A stretch of DNA of 64,000 bases from Deltaproteobacteria bacterium. Its GTDB lineage: Bacteria; Myxococcota_A; UBA9160; UBA4427. A program made the position numbers and the translations under genes. Positions 47,973-58,348 of this stretch are shown here, piece by piece (the first letter of the stretch is position 1; every line of letters starts with the position of its first letter). The DNA lies in the NCBI GenBank assembly GCA_019310385.1, contig JAFDEK010000005.1:27594-91593 (forward strand). Direction: 5' to 3'. The notes under the pieces are model-generated. The model saw only the letters and a list, made by a program, of their open reading frames with translations, did no database searches and was not told the DNA's origin.

Positions 47973-48959
47973 GTGGCGAATGAATTCGATCACCAGCCTG
48001 TCCTGCTCGATGAATCCGTCACTCAGCTCGCAGTGCAGCCTGGCTCCGTGGTGGTCGACGGCACCCTCGGAGGCGGCGGTCACGCCGCCGCAGTCCTGGA
48101 GCGAAGCGCTCCCGACGGAATCCTGATCGGACTCGACCTCGATGCCGAGGCCCTGGCGGCCGCGGCGCGGCACCTGGCGCCCTTCGGCGACCGCGTTCGT
48201 CTCGTCCACGAGTCCTTCCGGAACCTCGACCGGGCGGTGGCCTCCCTCGAGATCGACGGCGTCGACGCCGTCTTCCTGGACCTGGGCGTCTCCTCCCACC
48301 AGCTCGACACTCCCGCTCGCGGCTTCCGCTTTGCGTCGGCCGAAGCGCAAGCAACTCCCCTCGACATGCGCATGAACCCCGAGCAGGGGGTAACGGCGGC
48401 CGAGCTCCTGAGCCGCGCCTCGGCGACGGAGCTCCAGGAGTGCTTCCAGAACTACGGGGAGCTCCCGGGCTCGCGGCGTCTGGCAGCCGCAATCGTCGAA
48501 TCCCGGCGCGAGGCGCCCCTGCGCACCACTGCGGACCTGCTGCGGGTGATCCGTGAGGCTCGCATCGGCGGAGGCCGACGTCACAATCCCGCCACCCTGG
48601 TCTTCCAGGCCCTGCGCATCGCGGTGAACGACGAGCTCGGCGCCCTGCGCGAGGGTCTCGACGCGGCCATCCGCGTCCTGCGACCGGGGGGACGCCTGGT
48701 CGTCATCGCGTACCACTCCCTCGAAGATCGCCTCGTGAAGCGGCAGCTGCGGACGGCCGCCCGAGGCTGCACCTGCCCGCCGCGTATGCCCGTCTGTGTG
48801 TGCGGAGGGCGCGTGACCCTGCGCGTGCTGACCCGGCGGCCGCTGCGGCCGAGCGAGGAGGAGATTCACGACAACCCCCGCGCCCGCTCGGCACGCCTGC
48901 GGGCCGCCGAGCGCGTCGGGGATGACGCTTCGGACGTGGGGAGGGGGAGGGCCGCATGA
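47973..48959 (+). CDS. rsmH: 16S rRNA (cytosine-1402-N4)-methyltransferase RsmH (MraW)
   Basis: 328 residues. The family motifs FDHQPVLLDESV, VVDGTLGGGGHA (SAM binding), FLDLGVSSHQLD, RHNPATLVFQALRI and VIAYHSLEDRLVK are all present. It methylates C1402 of 16S rRNA. The GTG start at 47973 is chosen since the next conserved residue follows within three codons; AGGAGG is 12 bases upstream, slightly far. The stop overlaps ftsL as ATGA. Confidence 0.94.
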   Translation: MANEFDHQPVLLDESVTQLAVQPGSVVVDGTLGGGGHAAAVLERSAPDGILIGLDLDAEALAAAARHLAPFGDRVRLVHESFRNLDRAVASLEIDGVDAVFLDLGVSSHQLDTPARGFRFASAEAQATPLDMRMNPEQGVTAAELLSRASATELQECFQNYGELPGSRRLAAAIVESRREAPLRTTADLLRVIREARIGGGRRHNPATLVFQALRIAVNDELGALREGLDAAIRVLRPGGRLVVIAYHSLEDRLVKRQLRTAARGCTCPPRMPVCVCGGRVTLRVLTRRPLRPSEEEIHDNPRARSARLRAAERVGDDASDVGRGRAA

Positions 48960-49384
48960 GCCGATCCAGCGCAAGCGCTCAGCCGAGCCGACGGCTCCAG
49001 CTGCTGCACCTGCTCGAGACCCTGGCCGGGCCTTCCAAGCAGCGCGACGCCGCTCGCTGCCGCGACCTGGTCGGCATCGACGTCGCCGACGGCCGCCTGC
49101 ATGCGCGCCCCACCTTCTTCCTCCCGCTGCTGATCGCGATCCTGGTCGCCGCGCTCTTCATCGTGGGGCTCCGCAGCGAGCTGACCGCCATGCGTTACGC
49201 GATTCCCGAGGCCCTCGCCCAGGAGGAGCAGCTGCGCGCGGAGAAGCGCGCATTGACCGTGGAGATGCGGCGCCTGCGCGACCCGGGCCTGCTGGCAGCC
49301 CGCGCCCGGGAGATGGGCTTCGTGCGCCCGGAGCACATAATCGACCTCCCGGCCGCCGCCGGCCGCGGGGAGACGCAGCCGTGA
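48956..49384 (+). CDS. ftsL: Cell division protein FtsL
   Basis: 142 residues: a cytoplasmic N-terminus of about 50 residues, one membrane helix (FFLPLLIAILVAALFIVGLR, about 54-73) and a periplasmic helical coiled coil (about 75-120) ending in ARAREMGFVRPEHII. This is the topology and position of FtsL, which bridges FtsQ/FtsB to the FtsWI synthase. The sequence is poorly conserved, so position and coupling carry weight: ATGA with rsmH, GTGA with ftsI. Confidence 0.85.
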   Translation: MSRSSASAQPSRRLQLLHLLETLAGPSKQRDAARCRDLVGIDVADGRLHARPTFFLPLLIAILVAALFIVGLRSELTAMRYAIPEALAQEEQLRAEKRALTVEMRRLRDPGLLAARAREMGFVRPEHIIDLPAAAGRGETQP

Positions 49385-51525
49385 GGGGGGCCGCCCTGAA
49401 AGAACCTGCGCGCCGCATCGGGGCACTGCGCTCGCTGCTGATCGGGGTCGTCCTGATCCTGGCCGCGCGCGCCAGCCAGCTCACGATGCTCGACCAGCGG
49501 GCCGAGACCCGGGGCGACGGACAGGTCCACACCACGATGGTGCTGGCGGCGACTCGGGGGCTGATCGTCGACCGCAAGGGCACCGAGCTCTCGGTCACCG
49601 TTCACGCGCCCTCGGTCTACGTGAGCCCCGGTGAGATCGAGAAGGCCGATCAGACCTTGAAGAAGCTCGCCCTGGCCCTCGGCCTCGACCAACGCAAGCT
49701 CGCCGAGCGCCTCAGCGGCCGCGACAACTTCACCTTCGTTGCGCGCTGGGTGAGCGAAGAGACCGCCCGGCGCGTCGCGGTGCTGGACCTGCCGGGTGTG
49801 GGAATCGTGCGCGAGCCCCGGCGCACCTTCCCGGCAGGCGAGCTGGCCGGGCCCCTCCTCGGCTTCGCCAATATCGACGGACTGGGCGTGCGCGGGATCG
49901 AGCAGCAGGAGGACGCCTGGCTGCGCGGAACCCGTCACAGGGTGCCGGTGGAGCGGGACGCTCGCGGGCGACTGCTCACCCACGCGATCGTCACGCCACG
50001 GGACGCCGCCGGGGGCGACGTGGCGCTCACCATCGACGCCGCGCTCCAGGCCGAAGCCGAGAGCGCCCTCCGCGAAGCCGTGAAGCGCTCCGGCGCCAAG
50101 GGCGGCGTGGTGATCAGCATGAAGCCTCGAAGCGGCGAGATCCTCACCCTCGCCGAGGCTCCCGGCTTCGATCCCAATGACTTTCGCCACATCGACTACG
50201 AGACCACACGCTGCCGCTCCTTCGTGGACGCCGTCGAGCCGGGCTCCACCTTCAAGGCCTTCCTGGTGGCCGGCGCTCTCGAGGCCGGCGCGATCTCGCC
50301 GGGGCAGCTCATCGACACCGGCGACGGGACCCTGCAGCTTCCGGGCAAGATCGTGCGCGATCACCATCCCTACGGCGTCCTGGACCCGGCCGGCGCCCTG
50401 CGCGTCTCGAGCAACATCGCGGCGGTGAAGATGGCGCATCTGCTGGGCCGCGAGGCCCACCACCAGACCCTCCGGAGCTTCGGCTTCGGCGCCCAGACGG
50501 CGAGCGGCTTCCCCTTCGAATCCACGGGACTGCTCCGCCCCTGGGCGGACTGGCAGCCGGTTGATCACGCCACCGTGGCCTTCGGCCAGGGCGTGAGCGT
50601 CACTGCCATTCAGCTCGCAGCGGCCACTGCAAGCCTTGCCGCGGGCGGCGAGTGGCACACGCCCCGTCTCGTCCATGCCCGCCGACGGGCCACCGGCCGC
50701 TGGCAGAAGACGGGTCCCGGCGCATCGCGCCAGGTGGTGTCGCAGCAGACCGCCGCCACGGTCCTCGCCATGATGGAGGGCGTCGTGAGCGCCGAGGGCA
50801 CCGGACGCCTCGCCGGTCTCGCCGGACTGCGTGTGGCGGGCAAGACCGGGACCGCGCAGAAGTTCGACCCGAAGACCGGCACCTACTCGAACGACCGTTA
50901 CCTGGCCTGGTTCGTGGGAGCCGTTCCCGCCGAGGACCCGAAGCTGGTGATCGTGGTCGCCCTCGACGAGCCCCAGGGACCGGCACACGGCGGGGGCGAC
51001 GTGGCGGCTCCCCTCTTCGCACGAGTCGCTGCCTCCCAGCTGGCCGACATGGGTATCGTCACGAAGCCGCAGCCGATCCCGGCAGCGCGACGCAAGCCCG
51101 TGCTCCACCTCGAGGCTCGTCCCGCGCAGCCCGCCGCGAAGCCCCGGGGCGAGCTTCGCCGGCCCGCGAAGACCCCTCCGACGACGAAGGCCAAGCCGCC
51201 GGCGGCCTTGGCTGCGGTAGAGGCTGCGGTGAAGCCCACGAAGCCGCCCGCCGAGCAGCAAAGCCGCGAGAGCCTGGCCGCAAAGCCCCCCGCCGAGCGG
51301 CAAGGCCGCGAGAGCCAGGCGGGGCGGCCGGTCGTGATTCCGGACTTCCGTGGCGAAACCATCGCGGCCGCGAGACAGCTTGCAGCCCGGGACGCCCTGA
51401 GGATCGAGATCCACGGGAACGGTCTCGCTGTGGCCCAAGACCCCACGCCGGGCACGGTGGTGTCGGGATCCGACAAGCACGTTCGGGTCCGCTTCAGCTT
51501 CGACCGCGCGGGCAAGAACAGTTAG
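49381..51525 (+). CDS. ftsI: Peptidoglycan transpeptidase FtsI (PBP3) with PASTA tail
   Basis: 714 residues: one membrane anchor (about 17-32), dimerisation domain, transpeptidase domain with SxxK in EPGSTFKAF (about 290), SxN in SSNIAA (about 343) and KTGT in AGKTGTAQ (about 487), then a Pro/Lys/Ala-rich linker with a KPPAE duplication and one PASTA domain (about 650-710). It cross-links septal peptidoglycan with FtsW. PASTA-tailed division PBPs are best known from Firmicutes (SpoVD, PBP2x). GTG start overlapping the ftsL stop. Confidence 0.94.
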   Translation: MRGAALKEPARRIGALRSLLIGVVLILAARASQLTMLDQRAETRGDGQVHTTMVLAATRGLIVDRKGTELSVTVHAPSVYVSPGEIEKADQTLKKLALALGLDQRKLAERLSGRDNFTFVARWVSEETARRVAVLDLPGVGIVREPRRTFPAGELAGPLLGFANIDGLGVRGIEQQEDAWLRGTRHRVPVERDARGRLLTHAIVTPRDAAGGDVALTIDAALQAEAESALREAVKRSGAKGGVVISMKPRSGEILTLAEAPGFDPNDFRHIDYETTRCRSFVDAVEPGSTFKAFLVAGALEAGAISPGQLIDTGDGTLQLPGKIVRDHHPYGVLDPAGALRVSSNIAAVKMAHLLGREAHHQTLRSFGFGAQTASGFPFESTGLLRPWADWQPVDHATVAFGQGVSVTAIQLAAATASLAAGGEWHTPRLVHARRRATGRWQKTGPGASRQVVSQQTAATVLAMMEGVVSAEGTGRLAGLAGLRVAGKTGTAQKFDPKTGTYSNDRYLAWFVGAVPAEDPKLVIVVALDEPQGPAHGGGDVAAPLFARVAASQLADMGIVTKPQPIPAARRKPVLHLEARPAQPAAKPRGELRRPAKTPPTTKAKPPAALAAVEAAVKPTKPPAEQQSRESLAAKPPAERQGRESQAGRPVVIPDFRGETIAAARQLAARDALRIEIHGNGLAVAQDPTPGTVVSGSDKHVRVRFSFDRAGKNS

Positions 51526-51609
51526 CGGGTAGCTCCAGGGCTGCCCGAGCACTCGAAAGGACTCGACTCTCGAGCGTTTTCGTCGAGCGAGGATCGAGAA
51601 AAGGAAGGC

Positions 51610-53169
51610 ATGCGACTCTCGGCACTGCTGACATCGCTCCCGCCCGAGCTGGCGGCCAAGGAGTGGCTGCGTCCGGATCCCGCCGACGATCCGGTGATCC
51701 GCGGCATTACCTACGACTCCCGGGGTGTCGCACCGGGCGACCTCTTCGTCGCCCTGCGCGGCTCGGTGAGCGACGGCCACGATTACCTCGACGGCGCCCT
51801 GCGCCTGGGCGCCGCGGCGCTGCTCGTGGAGGAGATACCGCCCGCGGAGCTGATCGGCCGCAGCTCCGTCGTGGTCGTGCCGGATTCGCGCCGGGCCATG
51901 GCCCCCATCGCGCGCCGCTTCTTCGGCGAGCCGGCGGGCGAGCTCACCCTGGTAGGGATCACCGGTACCAACGGCAAGACGAGCACGAGCTATCTGGTGG
52001 AATCCATCCTCGCACGCGCCGGGATGCGTACGGGCCTCGTGGGCACCGTCGAGGTGCGTTACGCCGGCGAGCACCGGCCCGCAATCAACACCACGCCCGA
52101 GAGCCTCGACCTGCAGCGCGTCCTGCGCACCATGTGCAACCACAACGTGGAGGCCATGGTGATGGAGGTCTCCTCCCACGGCCTCGAGCTCGGCCGGGTG
52201 AGCGGATGCCGCTTCGCGGTGGCGGCCATCACCAACCTCACTCAGGACCATCTCGATTTTCACGGCAGCATGGACGCCTACCTGCGGTCCAAGGCCCTGC
52301 TCTTCCGCGACTACCTCGCGCCCGGCGCAGCGGCCGTGATCAACGTCGACGACGACTCCCACGAGCGCTTCCAGGCAGCCGCGGCCGAGAGCAGCGCCCG
52401 CGTGATCCGCACCACGCGGGACCCGGGACGTGAGGCCGAGGTCCGTATCGTGGAAGCCGAGGTCGGGATCTCGGGCAGCCGGCTGATCGCCGCCCTGCCT
52501 TCGGGCGAGATCGAGCTCGAGCTGCCTCTGGTCGGCGACTTCAATCTCGAGAACCTCGTGGTCGCCCTGGGCATCTGCGAGGCCCTCGGCATCGATCACG
52601 AGAGCATCCGCACGGGCGTCGCGCACTGTCCCCAGGTGCCCGGCCGCATGGAGGTGATCGGCGCGGAGCGGGAGGATCTTCCGACGGTGATCGTCGACTA
52701 TGCCCACACGCCCGATGCCGTGGACAAGCTGCTGCGCGCGGTGCGGCCCCTGTGCCGCGGCCGTCTCGTAACGGTCTTCGGCTGTGGCGGTGACCGCGAT
52801 CGCGCGAAGCGGCCCCTCATGGCCGAGGCCGTCGCCCGCCACTCGGACCGCATCCTCGCAACCAGCGACAACCCGCGCACCGAGGACCCCGTGGCGATCC
52901 TGCACGACGTCGAGGCGGGCCTCGCCAGCCTCAATCGGGTCGATCCCGAAACCCTCGACGACCACGAGGGGTCTTACAGCGTGGTGCCCGATCGTCGCGA
53001 GGCCATCGAGCTCGCCGTCGGCATGGCCAGACCCGAGGACACGGTGGTATTGGCCGGCAAGGGTCACGAGGACTATCAGATCATCGGCCGCGACAAGCTC
53101 CCCTTCGACGACCGCAGCGAGGCGCGCCGCGTCCTCGCCGCCGCCCTCGCCGAGAAGGAGAGCAAATGA
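51610..53169 (+). CDS. murE: UDP-MurNAc-tripeptide synthetase MurE
   Basis: 519 residues. Mur ligase ATP-binding ITGTNGKTSTSYL, a carbamylated-Lys region, and DNPRTEDP near residue 420, the motif that marks selection of meso-diaminopimelate over lysine. It adds the third amino acid to UDP-MurNAc-dipeptide in the cytoplasm. It lies 84 bp after ftsI, with the stop overlapping murF as ATGA. Confidence 0.95.
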   Translation: MRLSALLTSLPPELAAKEWLRPDPADDPVIRGITYDSRGVAPGDLFVALRGSVSDGHDYLDGALRLGAAALLVEEIPPAELIGRSSVVVVPDSRRAMAPIARRFFGEPAGELTLVGITGTNGKTSTSYLVESILARAGMRTGLVGTVEVRYAGEHRPAINTTPESLDLQRVLRTMCNHNVEAMVMEVSSHGLELGRVSGCRFAVAAITNLTQDHLDFHGSMDAYLRSKALLFRDYLAPGAAAVINVDDDSHERFQAAAAESSARVIRTTRDPGREAEVRIVEAEVGISGSRLIAALPSGEIELELPLVGDFNLENLVVALGICEALGIDHESIRTGVAHCPQVPGRMEVIGAEREDLPTVIVDYAHTPDAVDKLLRAVRPLCRGRLVTVFGCGGDRDRAKRPLMAEAVARHSDRILATSDNPRTEDPVAILHDVEAGLASLNRVDPETLDDHEGSYSVVPDRREAIELAVGMARPEDTVVLAGKGHEDYQIIGRDKLPFDDRSEARRVLAAALAEKESK

Positions 53170-54569
53170 GCGAGGCCTTCACCACGTCCGAGATCGTCGA
53201 CTGGACCGGGGGCGAGCTGCTTGCGGGAGACGGCGGCGAGCGCTTCCGCGGCGTCTCCATCGACACCCGCAGCATCGCGGCCGGGGATCTCTTCATCGCC
53301 ATCGCAGGCCCGAACTTCGACGCCCACCGCTTCCTCGACCAGGCCCTGGACGCGGGCGCCGGCGGCCTCGTCGTGGAAGCCGGCCGCGGCAGCCTGTCCG
53401 CGGCGGCCCGGGAGCTGCCCTGTGTCGCGGTTCCCGACACGACCCGCGCCCTGGGCGACCTGGCCCGGGGCCATCGCTCCCGCTTCGCTGGACCCGTCGT
53501 CGCGCTCACGGGAAGCAGCGGCAAGACGACCACCAAGGAGATGTGTGCAGCCGTGCTCAGCGTCTCGGCACCCTGCCTCAAGACCGAGGGCAACCTCAAC
53601 AACGACTTCGGCCTGCCCCTCACCCTCTTGCGCCGGGAGGCGGAGCACCGGCGTGTGGTCGTCGAGCTCGGCATGAACCACCGCGGCGAGATCGCGCGTC
53701 TGGCCGAGATCGCCCAGCCCGACGTGGCCGTGCTGACCAACATCGGCAGCGCCCACATCGAGCATCTGGGCAGCACCGAGGAGATCGCGGCCGAGAAGGG
53801 CGACCTCTTCGCGGCCCTCGACGCCCGGGGCGTCGCGGTGGCAAACCGGGACGACCCGCTGGTGAGCGAGCAGGCAAAGCGCTGCCGCGGCCGGGTCCTC
53901 GGCTACGGTCGCTCGCCCGAAGCCGACGTGCGCGGCGAGGAGGTGCGCTACCTCGACGAGGGCGCCTATGCGTTCCAGCTCGCAACCGCGTCGGATCGAG
54001 TGGAAGTAGAGGTCGCCGGATTGGGCGAGACCACCGTGATCAACGCGCTGGCGGCGGCGGCGACCGGGGTCGCCTGCGGCCTCGAGCTCGCCGAGGTGGC
54101 CCGGGGCCTGGCGGCCTACCGCCCGCCGGGCGGCCGCATGACCCGGCGCGAGCTATCGGGCGGCGCGACACTCATCGACGACACCTACAACGCCAACCCC
54201 CAGTCCATGCAGGCCGCCCTCGAGAGCCTCGCGCGCCTCAAGGGCAGAGGGCGAGCCACCGCGGTGCTCGGTGACATGGGCGAGCTGGGAGACAGCGGCG
54301 AGGCAGCTCATGTCGCCACGGGCGCACGGGCGGGCGAGCTGGGGGTCGACTTCCTGGTTGCCCTCGGCAAGAACGCCAGCGCCTACGCCAAGGGCGCCCG
54401 AGACGCGGGCATGGCGAGCGCACGCATCCACCTCGCCCGGGACCACGCCGAGGCCGGCCGCATCGCGCGAGACCTCGCCGGTCCCGAGGATTGGATTCTC
54501 GTGAAGGGATCCCGGGCCGCGCGTATGGAGCGCGTCGTCGAACTACTCGCCGCCGAGGAGACCGCTTAG
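53166..54569 (+). CDS. murF: UDP-MurNAc-pentapeptide synthetase MurF
   Basis: 467 residues. [15 protein letters not shown] is the ATP-binding loop; [13 protein letters not shown] and [10 protein letters not shown] are MurF-specific; the C-terminal domain begins with [11 protein letters not shown]. It joins D-Ala-D-Ala to the tripeptide. ATGA overlap with murE; mraY begins after a single base. Confidence 0.95.
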   Translation: MSEAFTTSEIVDWTGGELLAGDGGERFRGVSIDTRSIAAGDLFIAIAGPNFDAHRFLDQALDAGAGGLVVEAGRGSLSAAARELPCVAVPDTTRALGDLARGHRSRFAGPVVALTGSSGKTTTKEMCAAVLSVSAPCLKTEGNLNNDFGLPLTLLRREAEHRRVVVELGMNHRGEIARLAEIAQPDVAVLTNIGSAHIEHLGSTEEIAAEKGDLFAALDARGVAVANRDDPLVSEQAKRCRGRVLGYGRSPEADVRGEEVRYLDEGAYAFQLATASDRVEVEVAGLGETTVINALAAAATGVACGLELAEVARGLAAYRPPGGRMTRRELSGGATLIDDTYNANPQSMQAALESLARLKGRGRATAVLGDMGELGDSGEAAHVATGARAGELGVDFLVALGKNASAYAKGARDAGMASARIHLARDHAEAGRIARDLAGPEDWILVKGSRAARMERVVELLAAEETA

Positions 54570-54570
54570 C

Positions 54571-55644
54571 ATGCTCTACCACCTGCTCTATCCCATGGCC
54601 GACCAGTTCGGAGTCCTCAACGTCGTCCGCTACATCACCTTCCGGACTGCGGCGGCCACCCTGACCGCCCTCTTCATCTCCTTCTTGCTCGGCCCCTGGA
54701 TCATCCGGCGCCTCGCGGCACTGCGGGTCGGCCAGCCGATCCGCGAGATCGGCCCCGACCACCAGGCCAAGGCCGGCACCCCGACCATGGGCGGCCTGAT
54801 GATTCTCGCCTCGCTGGGGGTGGCGGTACTGCTGTGGAGCGAGCTCGACAACCGCTTCGTGTGGATCCTGCTGGGCCTCACCGCCGGCTACGGAGTGCTG
54901 GGATTCATCGACGACTACAAGAAAGTCACCCAGGGACACAGCGGCGGCGTCTCGGTACGCGTGAAGCTGATCTGGCAGGTCGCCTTTGCGCTCATCGTTG
55001 CCGTGGCGATCTACACCGATCCGGCCTTCGACAAGGAGCTCGCGGTTCCCTTCTTCAAGAACTTCACCCCCAATCTCGGCGTCTTCTACATCCCGCTCGC
55101 GGCCTTCATCATCGTGGCGGCGAGCAACGCGGTGAACCTCACCGACGGCCTCGACGGCCTCGCCATCGGCCCGGTCATGATCGCGGCCGGGACCTTCCTG
55201 CTGCTCTCCTACGCGGCGGGGCACTCGGAGATCTCCGAGTACCTGGCCATCAAGTACGTCCCGGGCGCGGGTCAGCTCGCCATCTTCTGCGGCGCGTTGG
55301 TGGGCGGCGGCCTGGGCTTCCTGTGGTTCAACGCATCCCCGGCCGAGCTCTTCATGGGGGACGTGGGCTCCCTGGCACTGGGTGGCGCCCTCGGCACCAT
55401 CGCGATCTTGATTCGACAGGAGATCCTGCTCGCCGTCGTGGGCGGCATCTTCGTCGTGGAGGCCCTCTCGGTGATCATCCAGGTGGCCTCCTTCAAACTG
55501 CGTGGCAAGCGCGTCTTCTTGATGGCGCCCATCCACCACCACTACGAACAGCTCGGCTGGCCGGAGCAGAAGATCGTGGTCCGCTTCTGGATCATCTCGA
55601 TCATCCTCGCCCTGGTCTCGCTGTCCTCGTTGAAGCTGCGCTGA
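54571..55644 (+). CDS. mraY: Phospho-MurNAc-pentapeptide translocase MraY
   Basis: 357 residues with ten membrane segments. The signatures [35 protein letters not shown] and [11 protein letters not shown] give the active-site Asp and His residues. It transfers phospho-MurNAc-pentapeptide to undecaprenyl phosphate, forming lipid I at the inner face of the membrane. Confidence 0.96.
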   Translation: MLYHLLYPMADQFGVLNVVRYITFRTAAATLTALFISFLLGPWIIRRLAALRVGQPIREIGPDHQAKAGTPTMGGLMILASLGVAVLLWSELDNRFVWILLGLTAGYGVLGFIDDYKKVTQGHSGGVSVRVKLIWQVAFALIVAVAIYTDPAFDKELAVPFFKNFTPNLGVFYIPLAAFIIVAASNAVNLTDGLDGLAIGPVMIAAGTFLLLSYAAGHSEISEYLAIKYVPGAGQLAIFCGALVGGGLGFLWFNASPAELFMGDVGSLALGGALGTIAILIRQEILLAVVGGIFVVEALSVIIQVASFKLRGKRVFLMAPIHHHYEQLGWPEQKIVVRFWIISIILALVSLSSLKLR

Positions 55645-55691
55645 AGGTGCCGGGCGAGGCGGCCGTGAAAAGGGAGGTCGAAGGAGAGGCG

Positions 55692-57137
55692 ATGGAGCTC
55701 GCGGGCAAGCGGGTTCTGGTGATCGGTCTGGGCCACTCGGGGCGCTCGGCGGCACGCTTCTGTGCCCTGCGCGGAGCCCGGGTGGTGGCCGCCGACGCTC
55801 GCTCGCTCGGCGAGCTCGGCGAGTTCGCGGAGCTCGGCGACGACGTAGAGGTCTGCGCCGGAGGCCCCCTACCCGACCCCGCCGACTTCGACCTGGTCGT
55901 GCCCAGCCCGGGCGTCCCGCGTGAGCAATACGCGGCGCGCGCGACCTGCGTCCGGGGTGACATCGAGCTGGCCGGACTCGCGCTGCAGGTCCCCATCATC
56001 GCGGTCACGGGCACCAACGGAAAGTCGACCACGGTGGTCCTCATCGAGGCCATGCTGCGGGCCTGCGGCCTGCGCGCCATGGCGGCGGGCAACCTGGGAC
56101 GTCCCGCCCTCGACCTGGTGGGCGAAGCCCTGGACGTCGCCGTGCTCGAGGTCTCCTCCTTCCAGCTCGAGGCGGTGGAGCGCTTCCGGCCCCGGGTCGC
56201 GCTGATCCTCAACCTGAGCCCCGATCATCTCGACCGCCACGGCGACTTCGCATCCTACGTGGACGCCAAGCGCGCGATCTTCCGCAACCAGGAAGGGGAA
56301 GACGTCACGGTGCTCAACCAGGACGACCCCACCGTTCGCGAGCTCGCTGCCCAGGTGCGTGGCCGCGTTCTGCTCTTCAGCCGCCGGGCCCCGCTCGTGG
56401 AAGGCGTCTGCCTCGACGGAGGCGCCGTGCTGGTGCGGCAGGGCGGCGAGAGCCGGCGCCTCTCTCTGGACGGGCTCCAGCTTGCTGGCAACCACAATCT
56501 CGAAAACGTGCTGGCCGCCCTGGCGGCGGTGCAGGGACTCGGCGCCGACCCAGGCCAGGCGGTGAAGGCCCTCGTGGACTTCCGCGGTCTGGCCCACCGC
56601 TGCGAGCCCGTCGCAAATGTGGGCGGCGTCCTCTTCATCAACGACTCCAAGGCGACCAACGTGGGAGCGGCCGTGAGCTCCCTGGAAGGTTTCTCCCAGC
56701 CACTCGTGTGGATCGCCGGAGGACGAGACAAGGGACTCGACTTCGCCCCCCTGGCCGATGCAGCGGAAGGCCGGGTCAAGACCGCGCTCCTGCTCGGCGA
56801 AGCGGCCCCCCAGCTCGAAACCGCTCTGGCGGGCCGCGTCGCCGTCGAGCGAGTGGCGAGCCTGGAAGCCGCAGTAGAGCGCGCGGCGGAGCTGGCTGTC
56901 CCAGGCGATCTCGTCCTGCTCTCGCCCGCCTGCGCGAGCTTCGATCAGTTCACGAGCTTCGAACAACGCGGAGAGCGCTTCCGCGCCGCCGTGACCTCGC
57001 TCGCGCACCGAGCCAGTAGTGACGCCGCAGCGGCAGCGCCTGCGGCCGCAGCGCCCGCAGCGCCCGCAGCGCGAAGCGCTGCAAAAGGTAAAGAGTCTGC
57101 ACCCTCCCTCCCCCGCAACCCCAAGGACTCCGAATGA
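55692..57137 (+). CDS. murD: UDP-MurNAc-L-Ala:D-Glu ligase MurD
   Basis: 481 residues. ATG at 55692 follows AAGGAGAGG, an excellent ribosome-binding site. VTGTNGKSTTVVLI is the ATP loop, LNLSPDHLDRH and FINDSKATN are MurD-typical. It adds D-glutamate to UDP-MurNAc-L-Ala. The last 40 residues are an Ala-rich, low-complexity tail with short repeats not seen in most MurD proteins. The stop overlaps ftsW as ATGA. Confidence 0.94.
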   Translation: MELAGKRVLVIGLGHSGRSAARFCALRGARVVAADARSLGELGEFAELGDDVEVCAGGPLPDPADFDLVVPSPGVPREQYAARATCVRGDIELAGLALQVPIIAVTGTNGKSTTVVLIEAMLRACGLRAMAAGNLGRPALDLVGEALDVAVLEVSSFQLEAVERFRPRVALILNLSPDHLDRHGDFASYVDAKRAIFRNQEGEDVTVLNQDDPTVRELAAQVRGRVLLFSRRAPLVEGVCLDGGAVLVRQGGESRRLSLDGLQLAGNHNLENVLAALAAVQGLGADPGQAVKALVDFRGLAHRCEPVANVGGVLFINDSKATNVGAAVSSLEGFSQPLVWIAGGRDKGLDFAPLADAAEGRVKTALLLGEAAPQLETALAGRVAVERVASLEAAVERAAELAVPGDLVLLSPACASFDQFTSFEQRGERFRAAVTSLAHRASSDAAAAAPAAAAPAAPAARSAAKGKESAPSLPRNPKDSE

Positions 57138-58348
57138 CCCCCCCCGCACGCCAAACCGCCCGCACCCCCGAGCGCAACACCCGCCGTCGTCGCGCCGACG
57201 CCCAGGCTCTCCAGCACCCCGCTGAATCCGGGATCCACGGGCTCGACGGCGGCCTGGTCGTCTCGGCGGGCGTCCTCATCACCCTCGGCGTGGTGATGAG
57301 CTACAGCACGACGGCGCCCCTGGCCCTGGGCGATCGCATCCCGCCGCTCTTCCTGAACCACCTCGCGGCCCTGAGCCTGGGCCTGTGCGCCGCCTTCGTG
57401 GCTGCGCTCCTCCCGATCGTAGCCTGGCACCGTCTGGCCCTTCCCCTGTGGCTGATCGGTGTCGTGCTGCTGATCATCACCGCGCTGCTGGGCGTCGAGG
57501 TCAACGGGGCCCGGCGCTGGGTCGACCTGCCCGGCCTCCCCTTCCGCTTCCAGCCGGTGGAGCTCGCGAAGTGCGCAACCCTGCTCGCCGTGGCGACCGT
57601 CGTCGCTCCCCGGGACGGACACAGCGAACTCTCGCGCGGGCAGATCTGGCTTGCCGGGGGCCTCACCCTGCCTCCCGTCGCGCTGCTCCTGCTCCAGCCA
57701 GATCTGGGCAATGCCGTGCTGCTCGCCTTGCTCGTGGTCCTGATGCTCATCGTGGCCGGCATACGGCTGCGCGCGCTGGTGCTGCCCGCGGTCCTGGCGG
57801 CCATCGGCATCGCCAGCTACCTCGCCCGCAATCCCTACGCCATGCGCCGGGTCACCAGCTTCTGGGATCCCTGGAAGGATGCCCAGGGAGCCGGCTTCCA
57901 GCTCGTTCAGTCCTTCGTAGCCTTCAGCCAGGGCGGGCTGTCGGGAGAGGGGCTCGGCAACGGCCGCCAGAAGCTCTTCTACCTGCCCGAGGCCCACACC
58001 GACTTCGTGCTCTCGCTGGTCGCCGAGGAGCTGGGCCTGATCGGGGTGCTGGTCGTGCTCTGTGCCTTCACCGCCCTGCTGGTCGCCGGCACACGCATCG
58101 CACGCCGGGCCCGGGCCCGCTTCACCCTGCTCCTCGCCTTTGCTGCGACGACCCTCCTCACCGTGCCTGCCATGGTGAACGCCGGTGTCGTCATGGGCCT
58201 GCTCCCCACCAAGGGCCTCACCCTGCCCTTCCTCTCCTACGGCGGAAGCTCCCTGGTGATGTGCTGCGCGGTACTGGGACTGCTGCTCGGTATCGCCCGG
58301 CGCAGCGCGCCGGACGCGAGCGCGCGCCCTGCACCGGGGAGGGCGTGA
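57134..58348 (+). CDS. ftsW: Septal peptidoglycan polymerase FtsW
   Basis: 404 residues of the SEDS family with about ten membrane segments. The N-terminal 40 residues are basic and cytoplasmic. Typical stretches are GARRWVDLPG, FQPVELAK, LLLLQPDLGNAVLL and the C-terminal GLTLPFLSYGGSS. It polymerises lipid II at the septum with FtsI. Overlaps murD (ATGA) and murG (TGATG). Confidence 0.95.
   Translation: MTPPARQTARTPERNTRRRRADAQALQHPAESGIHGLDGGLVVSAGVLITLGVVMSYSTTAPLALGDRIPPLFLNHLAALSLGLCAAFVAALLPIVAWHRLALPLWLIGVVLLIITALLGVEVNGARRWVDLPGLPFRFQPVELAKCATLLAVATVVAPRDGHSELSRGQIWLAGGLTLPPVALLLLQPDLGNAVLLALLVVLMLIVAGIRLRALVLPAVLAAIGIASYLARNPYAMRRVTSFWDPWKDAQGAGFQLVQSFVAFSQGGLSGEGLGNGRQKLFYLPEAHTDFVLSLVAEELGLIGVLVVLCAFTALLVAGTRIARRARARFTLLLAFAATTLLTVPAMVNAGVVMGLLPTKGLTLPFLSYGGSSLVMCCAVLGLLLGIARRSAPDASARPAPGRA

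Noticed and set aside
49195-53067. 1290-codon open frame on the minus strand opposite ftsL, ftsI and murE
   Set aside because: It is the antisense of well-supported genes, has His/Gly/Glu-rich shadow composition and no recognisable motif. Long antisense frames are expected at this GC content.
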